From Arion vulgaris (Eukaryota; Mollusca; Gastropoda; Stylommatophora; Arionidae): DNA of 64,000 nucleotides. Below the pieces are notes generated by a model that saw nothing but the letters and a program-made list of their open reading frames with translations, was not told where the DNA came from and did no database searches. A program made the translations under genes and the position numbers. Position 1 is the first letter of the stretch. Each line of letters starts with the position of its first letter. The stretch lies in the NCBI GenBank assembly GCA_020796225.1, contig CM036755.1:61626652-61690651 (forward strand). Direction: 5' to 3'. Shown here piece after piece: positions 1 through 10,664 of the stretch.

Positions 1-283
1 GTACTTGCACAGTAAACACACACACCTTGTTCTCACAGACCAAGTGTCCCCCCTCCCTTTCTAAATCTCCGATCACCTATTTTATGATCTAAAGAAAAAA
101 GGTTGACAAGATGCAAATTGATGACACTGAAGAAAATTAAAAGAACAAATTTATATAGAAGAGCTATACACGTAATAACAAAGTACTGCAGTTTTACAAA
201 ATACAAAAACAATGACAATACACAGCAATGTTTCGACTAGTAAGGTCTTTATCAAACAAACGATACAACAGAAGTGACGAATG
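1..283. other. AT-rich flank, no gene seen
   Basis: This is the left flank of the first hAT element. It is AT-rich with a short CA run near the start. I see no splice-bounded reading frame and no clear repeat family. Confidence 0.4.
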
Positions 284-1067
284 CCATAGAACAGGGGTGG
301 GAAAACTACGGCCCGCGGGCCGCATAAGGCCCGCCATTGGATATTTTGCGGCCCTCAAAAACATTTTTAAATAAACGAACGATCGTCACAAATGATATTT
401 TCCCATTAATATTACGCTGAAATTCATTGGAATTTTAATACGATTTTCTTATGTATTAAATATACAATATTTTTTTCCAATTTGGCGTCATTTAAACATT
501 AATATTGATATATATATATATATATTGTCAATGAAATTTTACTACGTTTAATATTTAATATGAGCGTTTAATATTGAGTAATTTACTATACTAGAATTGA
601 CGTGATTTGATTGGCTGAATGTTTCTCAATGATTATAAGTACTCGGACGATATAATTTTATAAAGGTTGGAAATTGCCTTTCAAATTATAATTAATTGTT
701 TTTAACTTTTAAGCATTATGTCGGGATGTATGTTTAGTTTATATTAAAAAGATGTTTCAAACAAAATAGAATATCGCTATTATAATTAATAATACCTCCT
801 TACAACAATAATGTATCGTCAGAAATAAACCTCCCCTCATATCCTACGAATGGAATTCGCAAATACTTGATTTGCAATCATTTAAGCTGCGCAGTGCCTG
901 TGGAATTCCCGGTGTGTTTTAATAACTATCACGTTTGTAGTTTCCATTCATAAATTTCCGTATTTATATTGCAACCGAGTTTTCTAAATCTAAATAATTA
1001 TATTCGCGCTGCCGGAAGCACATTTTTTTTAGTTAATTTTGCAACATTTTAAGACATTTTTATTATA

Positions 1068-2860
1068 ATGAGTGCATCCAAAAAACGTAAGATTGAAGAC
1101 GAGTGTCGGGTTTTCAAAGACGAATGGATTACTGAATATTGTTTTATGCAAGTTGGCAATAAATCTGTTTGCTTGCTGTGTCACGAATCAGTGGCTGTTT
1201 TTAAAGATTATAACTTAAAAAGACATTACCAGACAAAACATCACAATTTCGGACACAATCTAACATCTGAAGAAAGGAAAAGAAAATGCATGGAGTTGGT
1301 AAAAAAGTGTAAAGAAACAACAAACTGTGTTTACAAAACAGTCCTCAATTCAAGATGCTGCAAGAGAGGCCAGTTTGGTGTTGTCACACAAAATTGTGAA
1401 ATACAACAAGCCATTTTCTGATGGTGAATGTATTAAGGAATGTTTACTAGATGCAACAAACATTCTATGTCCAGAACAAAACAACAAATTTGACAGTATT
1501 ACATTATCCAGAAGAACTGTGGTCAGACGTGTTGAAAAGATAAGTGAAGATTTGACCCTTCAACTTCAAGATGCAAGTAAGCATTTTTTTGTGGTACTCT
1601 CTTGCATTGGACGAGAGTACTGATGTACAGGATACTGCACAATTATTAGTTTTTATACGTGGAATAAACAATTCTTTGAAACTCTTTGAAGAGTTACTAA
1701 GTGTTGAGTCGATCAAAGACACTACCACTGGCCTTGATATATTCAATACTGTTAGTGGCTGTATTGAAAGAGCTGGGTTAATGTGGAACAAGATGGTCAG
1801 TATTACAACTGATGGTGCTCTTGCTTTAACTGGAAAAAACATAAGACTGATAAAGCTGATCAATGATAGGATTAAGTCAGAATATCCTGAACACGTAATA
1901 TTACCACTTCACTGTGTGATTCACCAGGAACGTTTGTGTAAATCTGTTTTAAAAATTAAGCATGTTATTGACCCAGTTGTCAGTGTCATAAACCTCATCA
2001 GATCAAGAGGACTCAATCACAGGCAGTTCAGAGCATTACTAGACGATCTAGAAACTGAACATTCTGATGTCCTGTACCATAGTACAGTTCGATGGTTGAG
2101 TCTTGGAAAGGTTTTAAGGAGAGTATGGGATCTTAAAGAAGAAATAGTAATGTTTCTAGAGATGAAGGGCATATAACGTGACTTTAATACTAACATTGTT
2201 AATGCAGAGTGGAAGCTTGACTTTATATTTGACATTGAAATAATGGAAAAGTTAAATGAACTGAATGTTAAACTTCAGGGCAATGGTTTGTTTGCACATG
2301 AAATGTATGTTCATGTAAAATCATTTCAAGCTAAACTCTCACTGTTTTCCAGACAAGCAAGTGAAAACATGTTTTGTCACTTCCCTTTGCTGAAACGAGA
2401 AACTATTTCTGATGAGATGAGTAAAAAATTCAAAGCTCAGTTAGATGTATTGGTTGAAGAATTTGGAAGAAGATTCCAAGAACTTGGAGCAGCACTTCAA
2501 TGTTATCAATTCTCCTCTCAGTGCAGAAGCTGATAAAGCCCCAGTGCACATACAGTTGGAGTTGCTTGAATTACAAGCCAATCATTATCTGAAGGAAAAA
2601 TTTAAGTCTGAATGTTTGTTGGATTTATATGGTTCTTTGCCTGAACAATCATTCCCAAACTTAAAAAAACTTTGCAGCTAAATTTTTGTCATTATTTGGA
2701 TCTACATATATTTGTGAACAGGCATTTTCTTGCTTAAAATCAACAAATCTAAGAATAGGTCTTTATTATCTGATTGCAACTTAAATGCAGTCATGCAAAT
2801 TTCTACAAGTAAACTTGTTCCAGATTTCAAAGGAATTATAAAATCTTACAAGCAATTACA
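1068..2860 (+). pseudogene. hAT transposase pseudogene (GTF2IRD2/Charlie-like)
   Basis: The reading frame starts at 1068 (MSASKKRKIEDE) and continues through about five frame segments. Frame changes fall near 1335, 1580, 2500 and 2660, and an in-frame stop lies at about 2174. Recognisable parts in order are a BED-like zinc finger (CLLCHES then KRHYQTKHHN), the first catalytic region ALDESTDVQDTAQLLVFIRG, the second acidic motif TTDGALALTG, the CxxH-type segment LHCVIHQERL, the STVRWLSLGKVL motif, and the C-terminal dimerisation segment ICEQAFSCLKSTNLRIG near 2712-2760. The order matches hAT transposases of the group that gave rise to the vertebrate domesticated gene GTF2IRD2. It cannot encode a functional protein as it stands. 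The divergence suggests an old insertion, consistent with the retrotransposon nested downstream of it. Confidence 0.88.
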
Positions 2861-2874
2861 TACATCTCATTAGA

Positions 2875-3425
2875 ATTCTCGTATTGCTATAGCAGCTAGT
2901 GCCTTCACTAAATTAACGAATATCTGGCAATCTCAAGACTTTAGTATATGCACAAAAGTTAAATTATTTAGGTCATGTGTGATTCCTGTACTGACCTAGG
3001 GTTGTGAAAGTTGGAAATCAACAAAGAAAATTGATAGAAACTGGACAGCTTTGAGAATAAATGTCTACGAAAATTATTAAAAGTCAAATGGAGTGATTTC
3101 GTTTCTAACAAGACAGTGAGAGATAGAACACACCAACAACCCATATCAAATATTATAAGGAAACGACGGTGGAAATATTTAGGTCATGTGCTTAGATCAG
3201 ACGAAAAGAGACTAAATCGACAAGTCCTTATGTGGTCACCAGTTGGGAAAAGAAAACGTGGAAGACCAAGACCACTCTTCGAAGAACCACCCAACAAGAA
3301 AGTAAACTATTGGGATGTAAAACCATTCAAGATCTGCAACTGCTAGCAAAGAACCGTATCACATGGAGATCTAAAACCTCTGCCCTTTGTGCCGCCTTTC
3401 ACAAAGGAACAAACTAACTAACATT
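2875..3425 (+). mobile_element. 5'-truncated non-LTR retrotransposon (RTE-like) ORF2 tail nested in the hAT
   Basis: A near-continuous frame reads through FTKLTNIWQSQDFS, an interrupted GCESWKSTKKID, RRWKYLGHVLRSDEKRLN and GKRKRGRPRTTLRR, and ends WRSKTSALCAAFHKGTN. WxYxGH..R and GKRxRGRPxxTW are typical of the C-terminus of RTE/Jockey-like ORF2 proteins. One stop replaces the usual Y in LxYGCESW, and one frameshift lies near 3280. It sits wholly inside the hAT element, so it inserted after the hAT. The junction positions are approximate. Confidence 0.8.
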
Positions 3426-3794
3426 AGAAATCAGCAATAAATAAAATTGTATTGTAGAGTATGTCGTTTTTAAAATCTTCATTAAACTATTGATATGAAC
3501 CCATATTGTTAACTTATGCAACATAATTTTTTCAAATATTGTTAAAACATTTGAAAAACTTTTATCCATATTAGAAAATATACTTTATAGTGTAAGTCTG
3601 TTAGAAATATAATTTTTTCCCAGTTATCTACATTATTAAAACTACTTTTGTTTACAAAAAAATATTTAATTGATTACTCCCAAAATTTAAAACAAATATA
3701 CATAATTATAATATTATAATAATTATATGTGGCCCCTCCAATAGCTTTCAATTTCAATGGCCTCTACACAAAACGTTTGCCACCTGCCATAGAA

Positions 3795-4306
3795 CACCAC
3801 ATATAGACTTTAAAAAAGATATTAAAACCCCGGTTAGAAATGAATGAAAATGTGGACTATGAAAGCTACAGTTGTGTGTGTAGATTACTCTGGAGCTCAC
3901 ATAGATCCATGTATAGAAATATAACAGGGCAGGGCCGTGCTATGATACGAGAGGCGGCCGCATAAAGGGTAACCATAAAGGGCGGCATAGCGCGAAATAG
4001 AGACAAGCCATTTGTTTAAAACACATTTAAGTGGCGGCATTTTAAAGACTTGCTCCCTTGAGACAATATACCGCATGGTTCTGAATATAAGCATCTTATA
4101 AATGATTAAACCATAGCTAGTTAGCAACAGTCAATTCAAATGTTTCATCAAAGACCTTTTTCCCAAAGGGAAGGGACGGGGTGTGTGGTTTTCCCCCTTG
4201 CCTTAACGTATATACGCCCATGTTCACAGCCATCTTTCGACGCCTCTATTTGACGAACCTTGCTTGTTACAGATGGAATTTTTTTTTTACATAATTAAGG
4301 GATCAT
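3795..4306. other. No gene seen; possible old transposon fragment
   Basis: A GC-richer patch at 3925-4035 (repeated GGCGGC and GGGCGGCATAG motifs) looks like a fragment of another DNA transposon, but I cannot find a matching second terminus. No coding exon is evident. Confidence 0.3.
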
Positions 4307-4318
4307 AGACCCACATAG

Positions 4319-4646
4319 CGCCCGAGTGGTTATCGGGGCCCAAATTGGGTGTAAAGAATAGAACCACTGGACCTGCACGCATGTCGAAAGAGGCGATTAA
4401 GGAGGTTTGGTGGGGATACCCTACCCACACCGTAAAAACACTAGATGGCTACAGAACGGAGAGTGAACCGAGTAAACGCTGGCTAAAACCGGACACATCG
4501 CCGAAGGATAAGCACCAGAGCTCCAAATGGTGCTGCAGATGTGACGTAAAACACACCAATGTTTAGGCTGCATGAATCAGATTTCCACATGAATAGAATT
4601 TATGGGGAGGTCTGATACGTTGGTCTGGGCGGCGATCGCGAGAGAG
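4319..4646 (+). mobile_element. SINE with 12-bp target-site duplication
   Basis: The direct repeat AGACCCACATAG occurs at 4307-4318 and 4647-4658, exactly bounding a 328-bp element. The element begins CGCCCGAGTGGTTATCGG and ends in a short GA-rich tail. Its head contains GCATGTCGAAAGAGGCGATTA, a variant of the CATGTCGTAAGAGGCGACTA block found in the other head-domain SINEs of this window (for example 29570-29825, minus-strand copies at 28200-28460). The 3' half recurs at 47810-47975. The long duplication points to LINE-mediated retrotransposition. Confidence 0.82.
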
Positions 4647-4668
4647 AGACCCACATAGAGTGGTATAT

Positions 4669-5190
4669 CTAAACTAATACATTTTTAAAACAGAATTGAA
4701 GTCTCATTAAAAATGACACCTGGACATCAAATGATAGGAGAAAACTAGTCACGACGGAGATGAAGTGTCTACGCAGAATGCTGGGAGTAACAAGACGAGA
4801 CCGTTTAGCTATGAGGAAATCAGGATTGGAGAAGAGAAAGAAAGACAAAGAACATTGAGAAGCTCGCTCCAAGTGCCTCCTTGTTCGACCTGACGCTGAA
4901 AGGTAAACAGGATTAGAGAATAGATGGACTTCATCAAAGAAACAACAAATTAAATGGTTCGGACATATAAGCAGACTACCAACAGACAGGCGCCTCAATG
5001 AACAATGTTACTCCGATACAGTGGATAAAGCAAAGGCCGGCCGCAAAAAGTGGACCTCAGAGATAACCGAGGCGACGAAGACACTGTTTATAGAAACCCC
5101 ATACAAAACACGTTCTATAAATCTCTTCTTATCCTGACGCTGTGAGACAAAACAGAATTCAGAAAAGAAAAGAAGAATGAAGTCTCAATC
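4669..5190 (+). mobile_element. Non-LTR retrotransposon ORF2 C-terminal fragment, decayed
   Basis: Broken frames give QIKWFGHISRLPTDRRLNEQCY and GRKKWTSEITEATKT-like text with stops and indels. The ending around 5085-5130 (GTTCTATAAATCTCTTCTTATCCTGACGC) recurs at 30000-30030 and in inverted form at 27115-27145, so this is a repeated 3' tail. The family is related to the copies at 29500-30100 and 63690-64000. Confidence 0.65.
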
Positions 5191-5586
5191 TGAAACGAAA
5201 GCAACTTTTTTTTGGTAAAGTTTTGTTAAGTAACGGTAGTTGGATCATTGACCTGCACGCGATAACAAGATTATCTCATTCAGTAGTGATAACCCAGTGC
5301 TTACTAATCGATAATAGCCAATGAGAATGTACTCGATCTCTCATCAGAGACTGTGCCCGCTGAACATTAATTTCAATCAAACCTGATGTTGCATAACTAT
5401 ATGTCTGGTATTATGGTACCCGATATCAGTTGTTTATACGAATGCATCGGAGGAGGGTGTTGTCATAAACTAGACACCCCTACTGAGGATGACAAAAAAT
5501 ACAACTAACAGAGTTCATGAAAGGTGAAACACGCATATACAAGTAATGCAGTTGCTATAAAGTAACAAAAACAAGGCTAGGATTCC

Positions 5587-5812
5587 ATTTGGCTAAGTTG
5601 TTGCACTGCGTTCCGAAAGTCGTGGGTTCGAATCCAGATTTGTTCTGTCTACAGGAATTTTTTTCCTGCCACTCTTAGGATTGTTGCCAGAGCTATGGAA
5701 TCTGTGATTTATGCAATATTCTCGGTCGATTACGTGCTATTTCTGCGGGGAAGGACCGAGTAAAACCCTGTACAATGAAGTCAATCTTTTATCTTCAGAC
5801 CCTTTTAGACAA
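5587..5812 (+). mobile_element. tRNA-derived SINE (SINE-1 family)
   Basis: The tRNA-like head (GGCTAAGTTGTTGCACTGCG) is followed by a B box, GTGGGTTCGAATCC, and a unique body that includes GATTGTTGCCAGAGCTATGG and ends near AAACCCTGTAC...CCCTTTTAGAC. The same body is at 40505-40764, so the family is defined within the window. It is about 225 bp, oriented plus, and has a mutated A box. Confidence 0.78.
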
Positions 5813-5879
5813 AAATAAGTTACAGCGACGTTTCGATTAAAAAGTATAAGAAAAATACGAATCAAACACTCCAATATAC

Positions 5880-6616
5880 CAGTGGCGTATTCTCCATGCG
5901 TGCTAGGTGTGCGACGCACACTTATCCCAGGCCAGAATAAAAATAAATATAAAGTAATTATTTTGTTAAGTATTCACAGCAATAGTTAGTATCAAATATT
6001 TATAAGTAGCTGTCTATTGTCAAATTTAAGGGCCGCGCATATCTCAGTCTCTAGGGACGCGTTGTTAACGACATACTCATGGTGTATGTTTGTGGTATGT
6101 TAGGTACTTAAGGTTAGGAGTTACGACCCTTGTCGGCGCATATCTCCGAAATTCGCTCGCTGGTTTCCGTCTAAACACGAGCTGGTCTTAGTAGACTAAC
6201 GCCAACTAGAATGTTTTTAAAGCGGGTGTGGGAGTGATTGTTGGACAGTTTGCAATTTTACATAGAGAAAGGGTGCGGGGGAAAATCAGCACTAACAATT
6301 GAAGGTTTAGGTGGAAGAATCCTTTGTCGATTGAAAAGGAACTTTTCAGCACGGTTAGAATGAAGAATACATTTTACGATGCCGTCACAGAGACATTTCT
6401 GCAAAAGGAAAGAAGAATGGATCTGATCTTTAATTGCAACATGTAAGTGGAAATATGTACTATTTAAACAAATATTTGTCCCAGTTCAATAACTATCGGT
6501 GCGTAACTGAATATAGTTAGCGTTTCAATTCAAAGGGACAAGAGGTTAAATAGGAGTGGCACATATTTATTTTAAGTAGCAGCATGCCTATCTCGCATTA
6601 TCAGGTTACGCCACTG
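5880..6616 (+). mobile_element. Non-autonomous hAT-like element with CAGTGGCG termini
   Basis: The left end is CAGTGGCGTATTCTCC and the right end, read inward, is CAGTGGCGTAACCTG. The flanks are CAATATAC (5872-5879) and CAATAAAC (6617-6624), a 7-of-8 match expected for an aged hAT target duplication. A degraded transposase relic near 6330-6445 reads SIEKELFSTVRMKNTFYDAV and then KERRMDLIFNCNM, which resembles the C-terminal region of TTF/ZMYM1-type hAT transposases. It looks like an internal-deletion derivative. The termini resemble those of the two MITEs at 13.9 and 51.4 kb. Confidence 0.75.
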
Positions 6617-6624
6617 CAATAAAC

Positions 6625-7025
6625 ATAATGGTATGAAAACGGGTTTTATACCCTTTTCAGTTTTCTTTCAAAAACTGACCCATAAGGTCAGACATTACCA
6701 AATACAAATAAAATGTCACTGGGGAAATTCTTATCAAGCAGAGACTGCAGAAAGCAACAGCAGTGTGATTGTTTCAATGTTTTGTTTTTGCGTTTGGTTT
6801 TTATTTTCATCATATTTCTCTAAATAAATTATTAAAAATACTGAAAGCCAGCACAATCTGTGACAAATCCGGTTATCAATACCAAACTACTTCTCCTGAA
6901 ACCTAAATTGACGTCATGCTCTCTGGATTATGGCGGGACTCATGAACCAAACTCGATAAAATCGTTGCACCAACAATAAAAACATCAAAACTAACCAAAA
7001 ATATTTGACAACAAAAAATATCATT
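6625..7025. other. AT-rich spacer, no gene seen
   Basis: The 64-codon frame at 6633-6827 is unsupported by splice sites or family motifs. I recognise nothing else in this stretch. Confidence 0.3.
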
Positions 7026-7027
7026 GA

Positions 7028-7375
7028 TCAGGGATAGCAATTTTGTATGTGTGTTTCAGAAGTAATCTCTGTTGTATATTTATTATATGTTATATAATAA
7101 TTCCCCTCGTATCGTTTTACGTTACATACGACCTGCACGCAATTGCCCCATACCGCTTTATCCTGGGCAGATCGCTCAATCTTCTCCGTGGAACTGAGAC
7201 CGATATTTCTTGCCTCTCTCAGCAAAGTTCGTTTCAGAGTCTCCTTATGTCGTCTTTGTCTTGAACACTTTGCATCCCGCTTCAATGCCTGCTTTGATAT
7301 TCTTTGATCATTTCTTCTCAAGGTGTGTCCACCATATATCCATTGTCTCCTTCGTGTACCAGTTGTTACTAGTTA
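7028..7375 (-). mobile_element. Non-LTR retrotransposon ORF2 C-terminal fragment
   Basis: The minus strand reads RRHKETLKRTLLREARNIGL, then ERSAQDKAVWGN. This matches the tails at 10400-10560 (minus), 35620-35880 (minus) and 58500-58640 (plus). It is a repeated, 5'-truncated element and not a host gene. The 30-bp minisatellite starts just to its right. Confidence 0.75.
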
Positions 7376-7405
7376 AAGATCTATTATATATCTATGTCAA
7401 AACTT

Positions 7406-8363
7406 TGTGTTAATGGGACGGTCCCTGCTTGTTTCTGTGTTAGTGGGACGGTCCCTGCTTGTTTCTGTGTTAATGGGACGGTCCCTGCTTGTTTCTGTGT
7501 TAATGGGACGGTCCCTGCTTGTTTCTGTGTTAATGGGACGGTCCCTGCTTGTTTCTGTGTTAATGGGACGGTCCCTGCTTGTTTCTGTGTTAATGGGACG
7601 GTCCCTGCTTGTTTCGTAGTTAATGGGACGGTCCCTGCTTGTTTCTGTGTTAATGGGACGGTCAATGCTTGTTTCTGTGTTAATGGGACAGTCCCTGCTT
7701 GTTTCTGTGTTAATGGGACGGTCCCTGCTTGTTGCTGTGTTAATGGGACGGTCTCTGCTTGTTTCTGTGTTAATGGGACGGTCCCTGCTTGTTTCTGTGT
7801 TAATGGGACGGTCCCTGCTTGTTTCTGTGTTAATGGGACGGTCCCTGCTTGTTTCTGTGTTAATGGGACGGTCCCTGCTTGTTTCTGTGTTAATGGGACG
7901 GTCCCTGCTTATCCCTGGGTTAATATAAAATTCCCTGTTTGTCTCTGTGTTAATGTTACCTTCCATGCTTGTCTCTGTGTTAATGTGCCCTTCCATGCTT
8001 GTCTCTGTGTTAATGTGATCTTCCATGCTTGTCTCTGTGTTAATGTGCCCTTCCATGCTTGTCTCTGTGTTAATGTGCCCTTCCATGCTTGTCTCTGTGT
8101 TAATATGATCTTCCCTGCGTGTCTCTGTGTTAGTGTCACCTTCCATGCTTGTCTCTGTGTTAATGTCACCTTCCATGGTTGTCTCTGTGTTAATATGATC
8201 TTCCCTGCTTGTCTCTGTGTTAGTGTCACCTTCCATGCTTGTCTCTGTGTTAATGTCACCTTCCATGCGTGTCTCTGTGTTAGTGTCACCTTCCATGCTT
8301 GTCTCTGTGTTAATATGACCTTCCATGCTTGTCTCTGTGTTAATGTCACCTTCCCTGCGTGTT
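7406..8363. repeat. 30-bp minisatellite, two diverged blocks, about 32 copies
   Basis: The unit in block one (7411-7920, 17 copies) is TAATGGGACGGTCCCTGCTT followed by GTTTCTGTGT. In block two (7921-8363, about 15 copies) the middle changes to variants of GTCACCTTCCATGCTTGTCTC, while the TAATG start and the CTGTGT end are kept. The period is exactly 30 throughout. Because 30 is a multiple of 3, several frames stay open on both strands; those open frames are an arithmetic consequence of the repeat. Block one is far more homogeneous than block two. Confidence 0.97.
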
Positions 8364-8394
8364 TAAGATAAATATTACAAACTAGCCTTACTAC

Positions 8395-8620
8395 GCAGCA
8401 TCACATGGGATTTACGTGTAAGTTTTTTTGGACCGTAACGGCTGAGTGTAGACCAACTTCAAATGGGTACCAGAGTAACACTGGAGAGTAAAGGTGGCCG
8501 GTGTCTTGTTGATCACTTCGCCTACAGTGTGTGGAAAATCAATGAAAAAATACGTATCTAATACCTTATTCACGAATATACTTCACAGTATGAAAAAGAA
8601 TTTCTTTACCATTTTCTCTA
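8395..8620 (+). mobile_element. Body fragment of a tRNA-derived SINE (SINE-3 family)
   Basis: GACCGTAACGGCTGAGTGTAG and GGTACCAGAGTAACACTGGAG, then a GTAAAGGTGGCCGGTG block, correspond to the body of the fuller copy at 56320-56590. The head and B box are missing. It abuts the right end of the 30-bp array. Confidence 0.65.
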
Positions 8621-9170
8621 TAAATTGTATATTCCATTATATTTTACATTTAAAATCGGAAGAAGTGTAAGTCAACATTCTCTGTATTGGAAAAGAAGGG
8701 ATAAACTAAAAGAGGTGTAAAAGAGTTGGCTCGTGTGTTTTGATAAGAAAAGAAAATTTGATCCAATTTTTAATTGATATTCCCCGCTCATGAATGGTGT
8801 AACAACGTTTTTACTCGTTTACATTCTCAATAATCTAGTATAATTGATTAAACACGTTATAAATGTATACATTTCAAAACAAACTTAACTAACTCATAAC
8901 TCGGTAAAGAAGCCAAATAAAAAGTTTAAAATAGTCGATTCGACCATACCAATTTCTAAAAGAATAAGCAGGCTAAATTTCATATCAGAATTTGACGTTC
9001 TCAAGTTTTCCATGTGACACACACACACACACACAGGCACTCAGTTTTATAATGAAGATATGATTTATGCATGTTTTTGTGTGCCATATTTATCGATATG
9101 CAGTTACCAATACTCAATACTTTGACCTAGTGGCGTGAAGTGACACGCACTTCATAGCCATACAGTCTGC
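8621..9170. other. AT-rich spacer with a (CA)n run, no gene seen
   Basis: A short CA run lies at 9017-9036. I see no exon or repeat family otherwise. Confidence 0.3.
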
Positions 9171-9171
9171 A

Positions 9172-9242
9172 AATGTTACGGGACATTTTCATTGTTACGG
9201 GACAATTTCAATGTTACGGGAAATTTTCATTGTTACGGGAAC
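9172..9242. repeat. Four copies of an about 20-bp repeat
   Basis: TGTTACGGGACATTTTCAT is repeated four times with small changes. A TA-rich microsatellite follows at 9245-9298. Confidence 0.85.
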
Positions 9243-9599
9243 GATGTTTTAGTATGTATATGTATATAGATATATGATACATATATATATATATATATAG
9301 CAGGCTGGACGTAGATTGACGGCAGGACAGATGACTGGCAGTAATAGAAAGATAAAGTCGGATTGTGCACCAAAGAGCGCATTATTGATGATAAGCTCAC
9401 AGTCAAAGAACCGAGACGAGTCAGTGCGGAGAAAGGCTAGCAACGGAGGACTCCTAGACAAGATGGAGAGAGATGAAGGAGAAGACAGCAATCAAGATGA
9501 AGAACAACACAATGAAGGCGTTAGCGCTGCTTGAATTAGAGATCTTATAACATACAGCGCAGTGGTGATCACGGTCACCTCGCTCATGTCTGCTGTGCA

Positions 9600-10055
9600 C
9601 AATACCAACTATATCAGGTCAGTGATGGTAACTTATGGGTGCAAGCATGGACATTTAATAAAGCAGTGAAAAACATATATGTGCTTTTGAATTAAGTGTT
9701 ACAGAAGAGTTCTTCGTATATCTTGGACAGAGAAGAGACAAATAGATCTATCCAGAAAGAACTCAAAATCAAAGAAAACTGGCTGATGCTACAAATAAGA
9801 AAGAGAAAATTGAGATATTTTGAACATATAAAAGACATGAAGTGCTGAGAAGACCATCATGAAAGGAGGCATACCGGCAAAGAGAAGAAGAGGAAGACCA
9901 CGGATAAGATGGATTCAGGATGTAACTGATAGTTTGAACATGGCGGCTGCAGAGGCAGGACATCTGGCCTATGAGAGAGAGAATTCCGGAGGACTGTTGG
10001 GGTGGCAAAGTTCTACTCAGGACAAACTATTTGATGATGATGATGATGATGATAG
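9600..10055 (+). mobile_element. Non-LTR retrotransposon ORF2 C-terminal fragment with (GAT)n tail
   Basis: Broken frames give KELKIKENWLMLQIRKRKLR, then RRRGRPRIRWIQDVTDSLN, DIWPMRERIPEDCWGGK and a tail of GATGATGATGATG at about 10030-10050. Copies with the same ending are at 25640-25935, 40790-41210 and 44150-44465 (plus) and at 35530-35600 and 53215-53440 (minus). The GAT tail is the family's 3' signature. Confidence 0.85.
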
Positions 10056-10059
10056 TACA

Positions 10060-10395
10060 CACAACATCCATGAAATGGAGAACATATTGTTTCTGTTGAC
10101 TAAGGAAGGCTGACGTTCGACAAGACTGGTATCCTTATACTGTAGAGAAGATCTAATTCTACGTCTAACTATTGATTACTACAAATAAACTCACAGTGTT
10201 AAATTGATGTGACTTTGCATTGTGGAATAGTAGTGTTTCTCATGTTTCAACGTTGCCTCTTATTACAACATATACACCTTACACAGAGCAGACTGACTTT
10301 TAGTAATAATGTGATAGCAACACGTCAGTACCTCCACAAAACAGCTTACCAAAATACCTCACCCAAAACAGTCTACCACATATATATATATCCTC
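10060..10395. other. No gene seen
   Basis: The stretch lies between two retrotransposon tails. It ends in a short (TA)n run at 10379-10390. I see no supported exon. Confidence 0.3.
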
Positions 10396-10399
10396 GTAT

Positions 10400-10555
10400 C
10401 GGTATAAACTACATTTCTCCATACCGCTCTGTCCTGGGCAACTATCTCAATTTCTTCCATGGAATTGAGTCCGATATTTGTTGCTTCTTTCAATAAAGTT
10501 TGTTTCAGGTTTTCTAAGGCGTCCTCTCTTCTTGAACCCTTTGAAAGCTCTGGCA
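10400..10555 (-). mobile_element. Non-LTR retrotransposon ORF2 C-terminal fragment
   Basis: The minus strand reads ENLKQTLLKEATNIGLNSME, then IEIVAQDRAVWRN, the same family as 7028-7375. It abuts the SINE-1 copy at 10545-10664. Confidence 0.72.
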
Positions 10556-10664
10556 ACAATCTTAAGGGTCTCTGAAAAATTCAACCGTGAATAGAACGCC
10601 GGTCAGGATTCGAACCTATGACCTTCGAAACGAAATGCAGTCTTAACCAATAAGCCACAGAGAC
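10545..10664 (-). mobile_element. SINE-1 head and start of body, source of the 71-bp array
   Basis: On the minus strand the order is GTCTCTGTGGCTTATTGGTT (tRNA-like 5' end with A box), then AGGTTCGAATCCTG (B box), then the start of the SINE-1 body, ending near GATTGTTGCCAGAGC. The leftmost monomer of the neighbouring satellite is continuous with this head, so the SINE runs directly out of the array. Confidence 0.85.

Larger units (their letters stand above)
292..3786 (+). mobile_element. hAT DNA transposon, Charlie/GTF2IRD2-like, with nested retrotransposon
   Basis: The left terminus begins CAGGGGTGGGAAAACTACGG and the right terminus, read inward on the minus strand, begins CAGGTGGCAAACGTTTTG; these are imperfect inverted repeats of hAT type. 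The 8-bp direct repeat CCATAGAA lies immediately outside both ends (284-291 and 3787-3794), the expected hAT target-site duplication. The G+C-rich palindromic subterminal stretch around 310-330 resembles ends of vertebrate Charlie-type elements. The interior holds a broken transposase at 1068-2860 and a nested non-LTR fragment at about 2875-3425. The boundaries are seen directly; the family name is from general knowledge of hAT elements. The element is dead as a coding unit. Confidence 0.9.

Noticed and set aside
7394..8371. Open frames of 325, 309 and 146 codons across the 30-bp array, resembling Cys-rich or repeat proteins
   Set aside because: The period is a multiple of 3, so frames stay open on both strands simultaneously. 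There is no start context, splice signal or independent domain.
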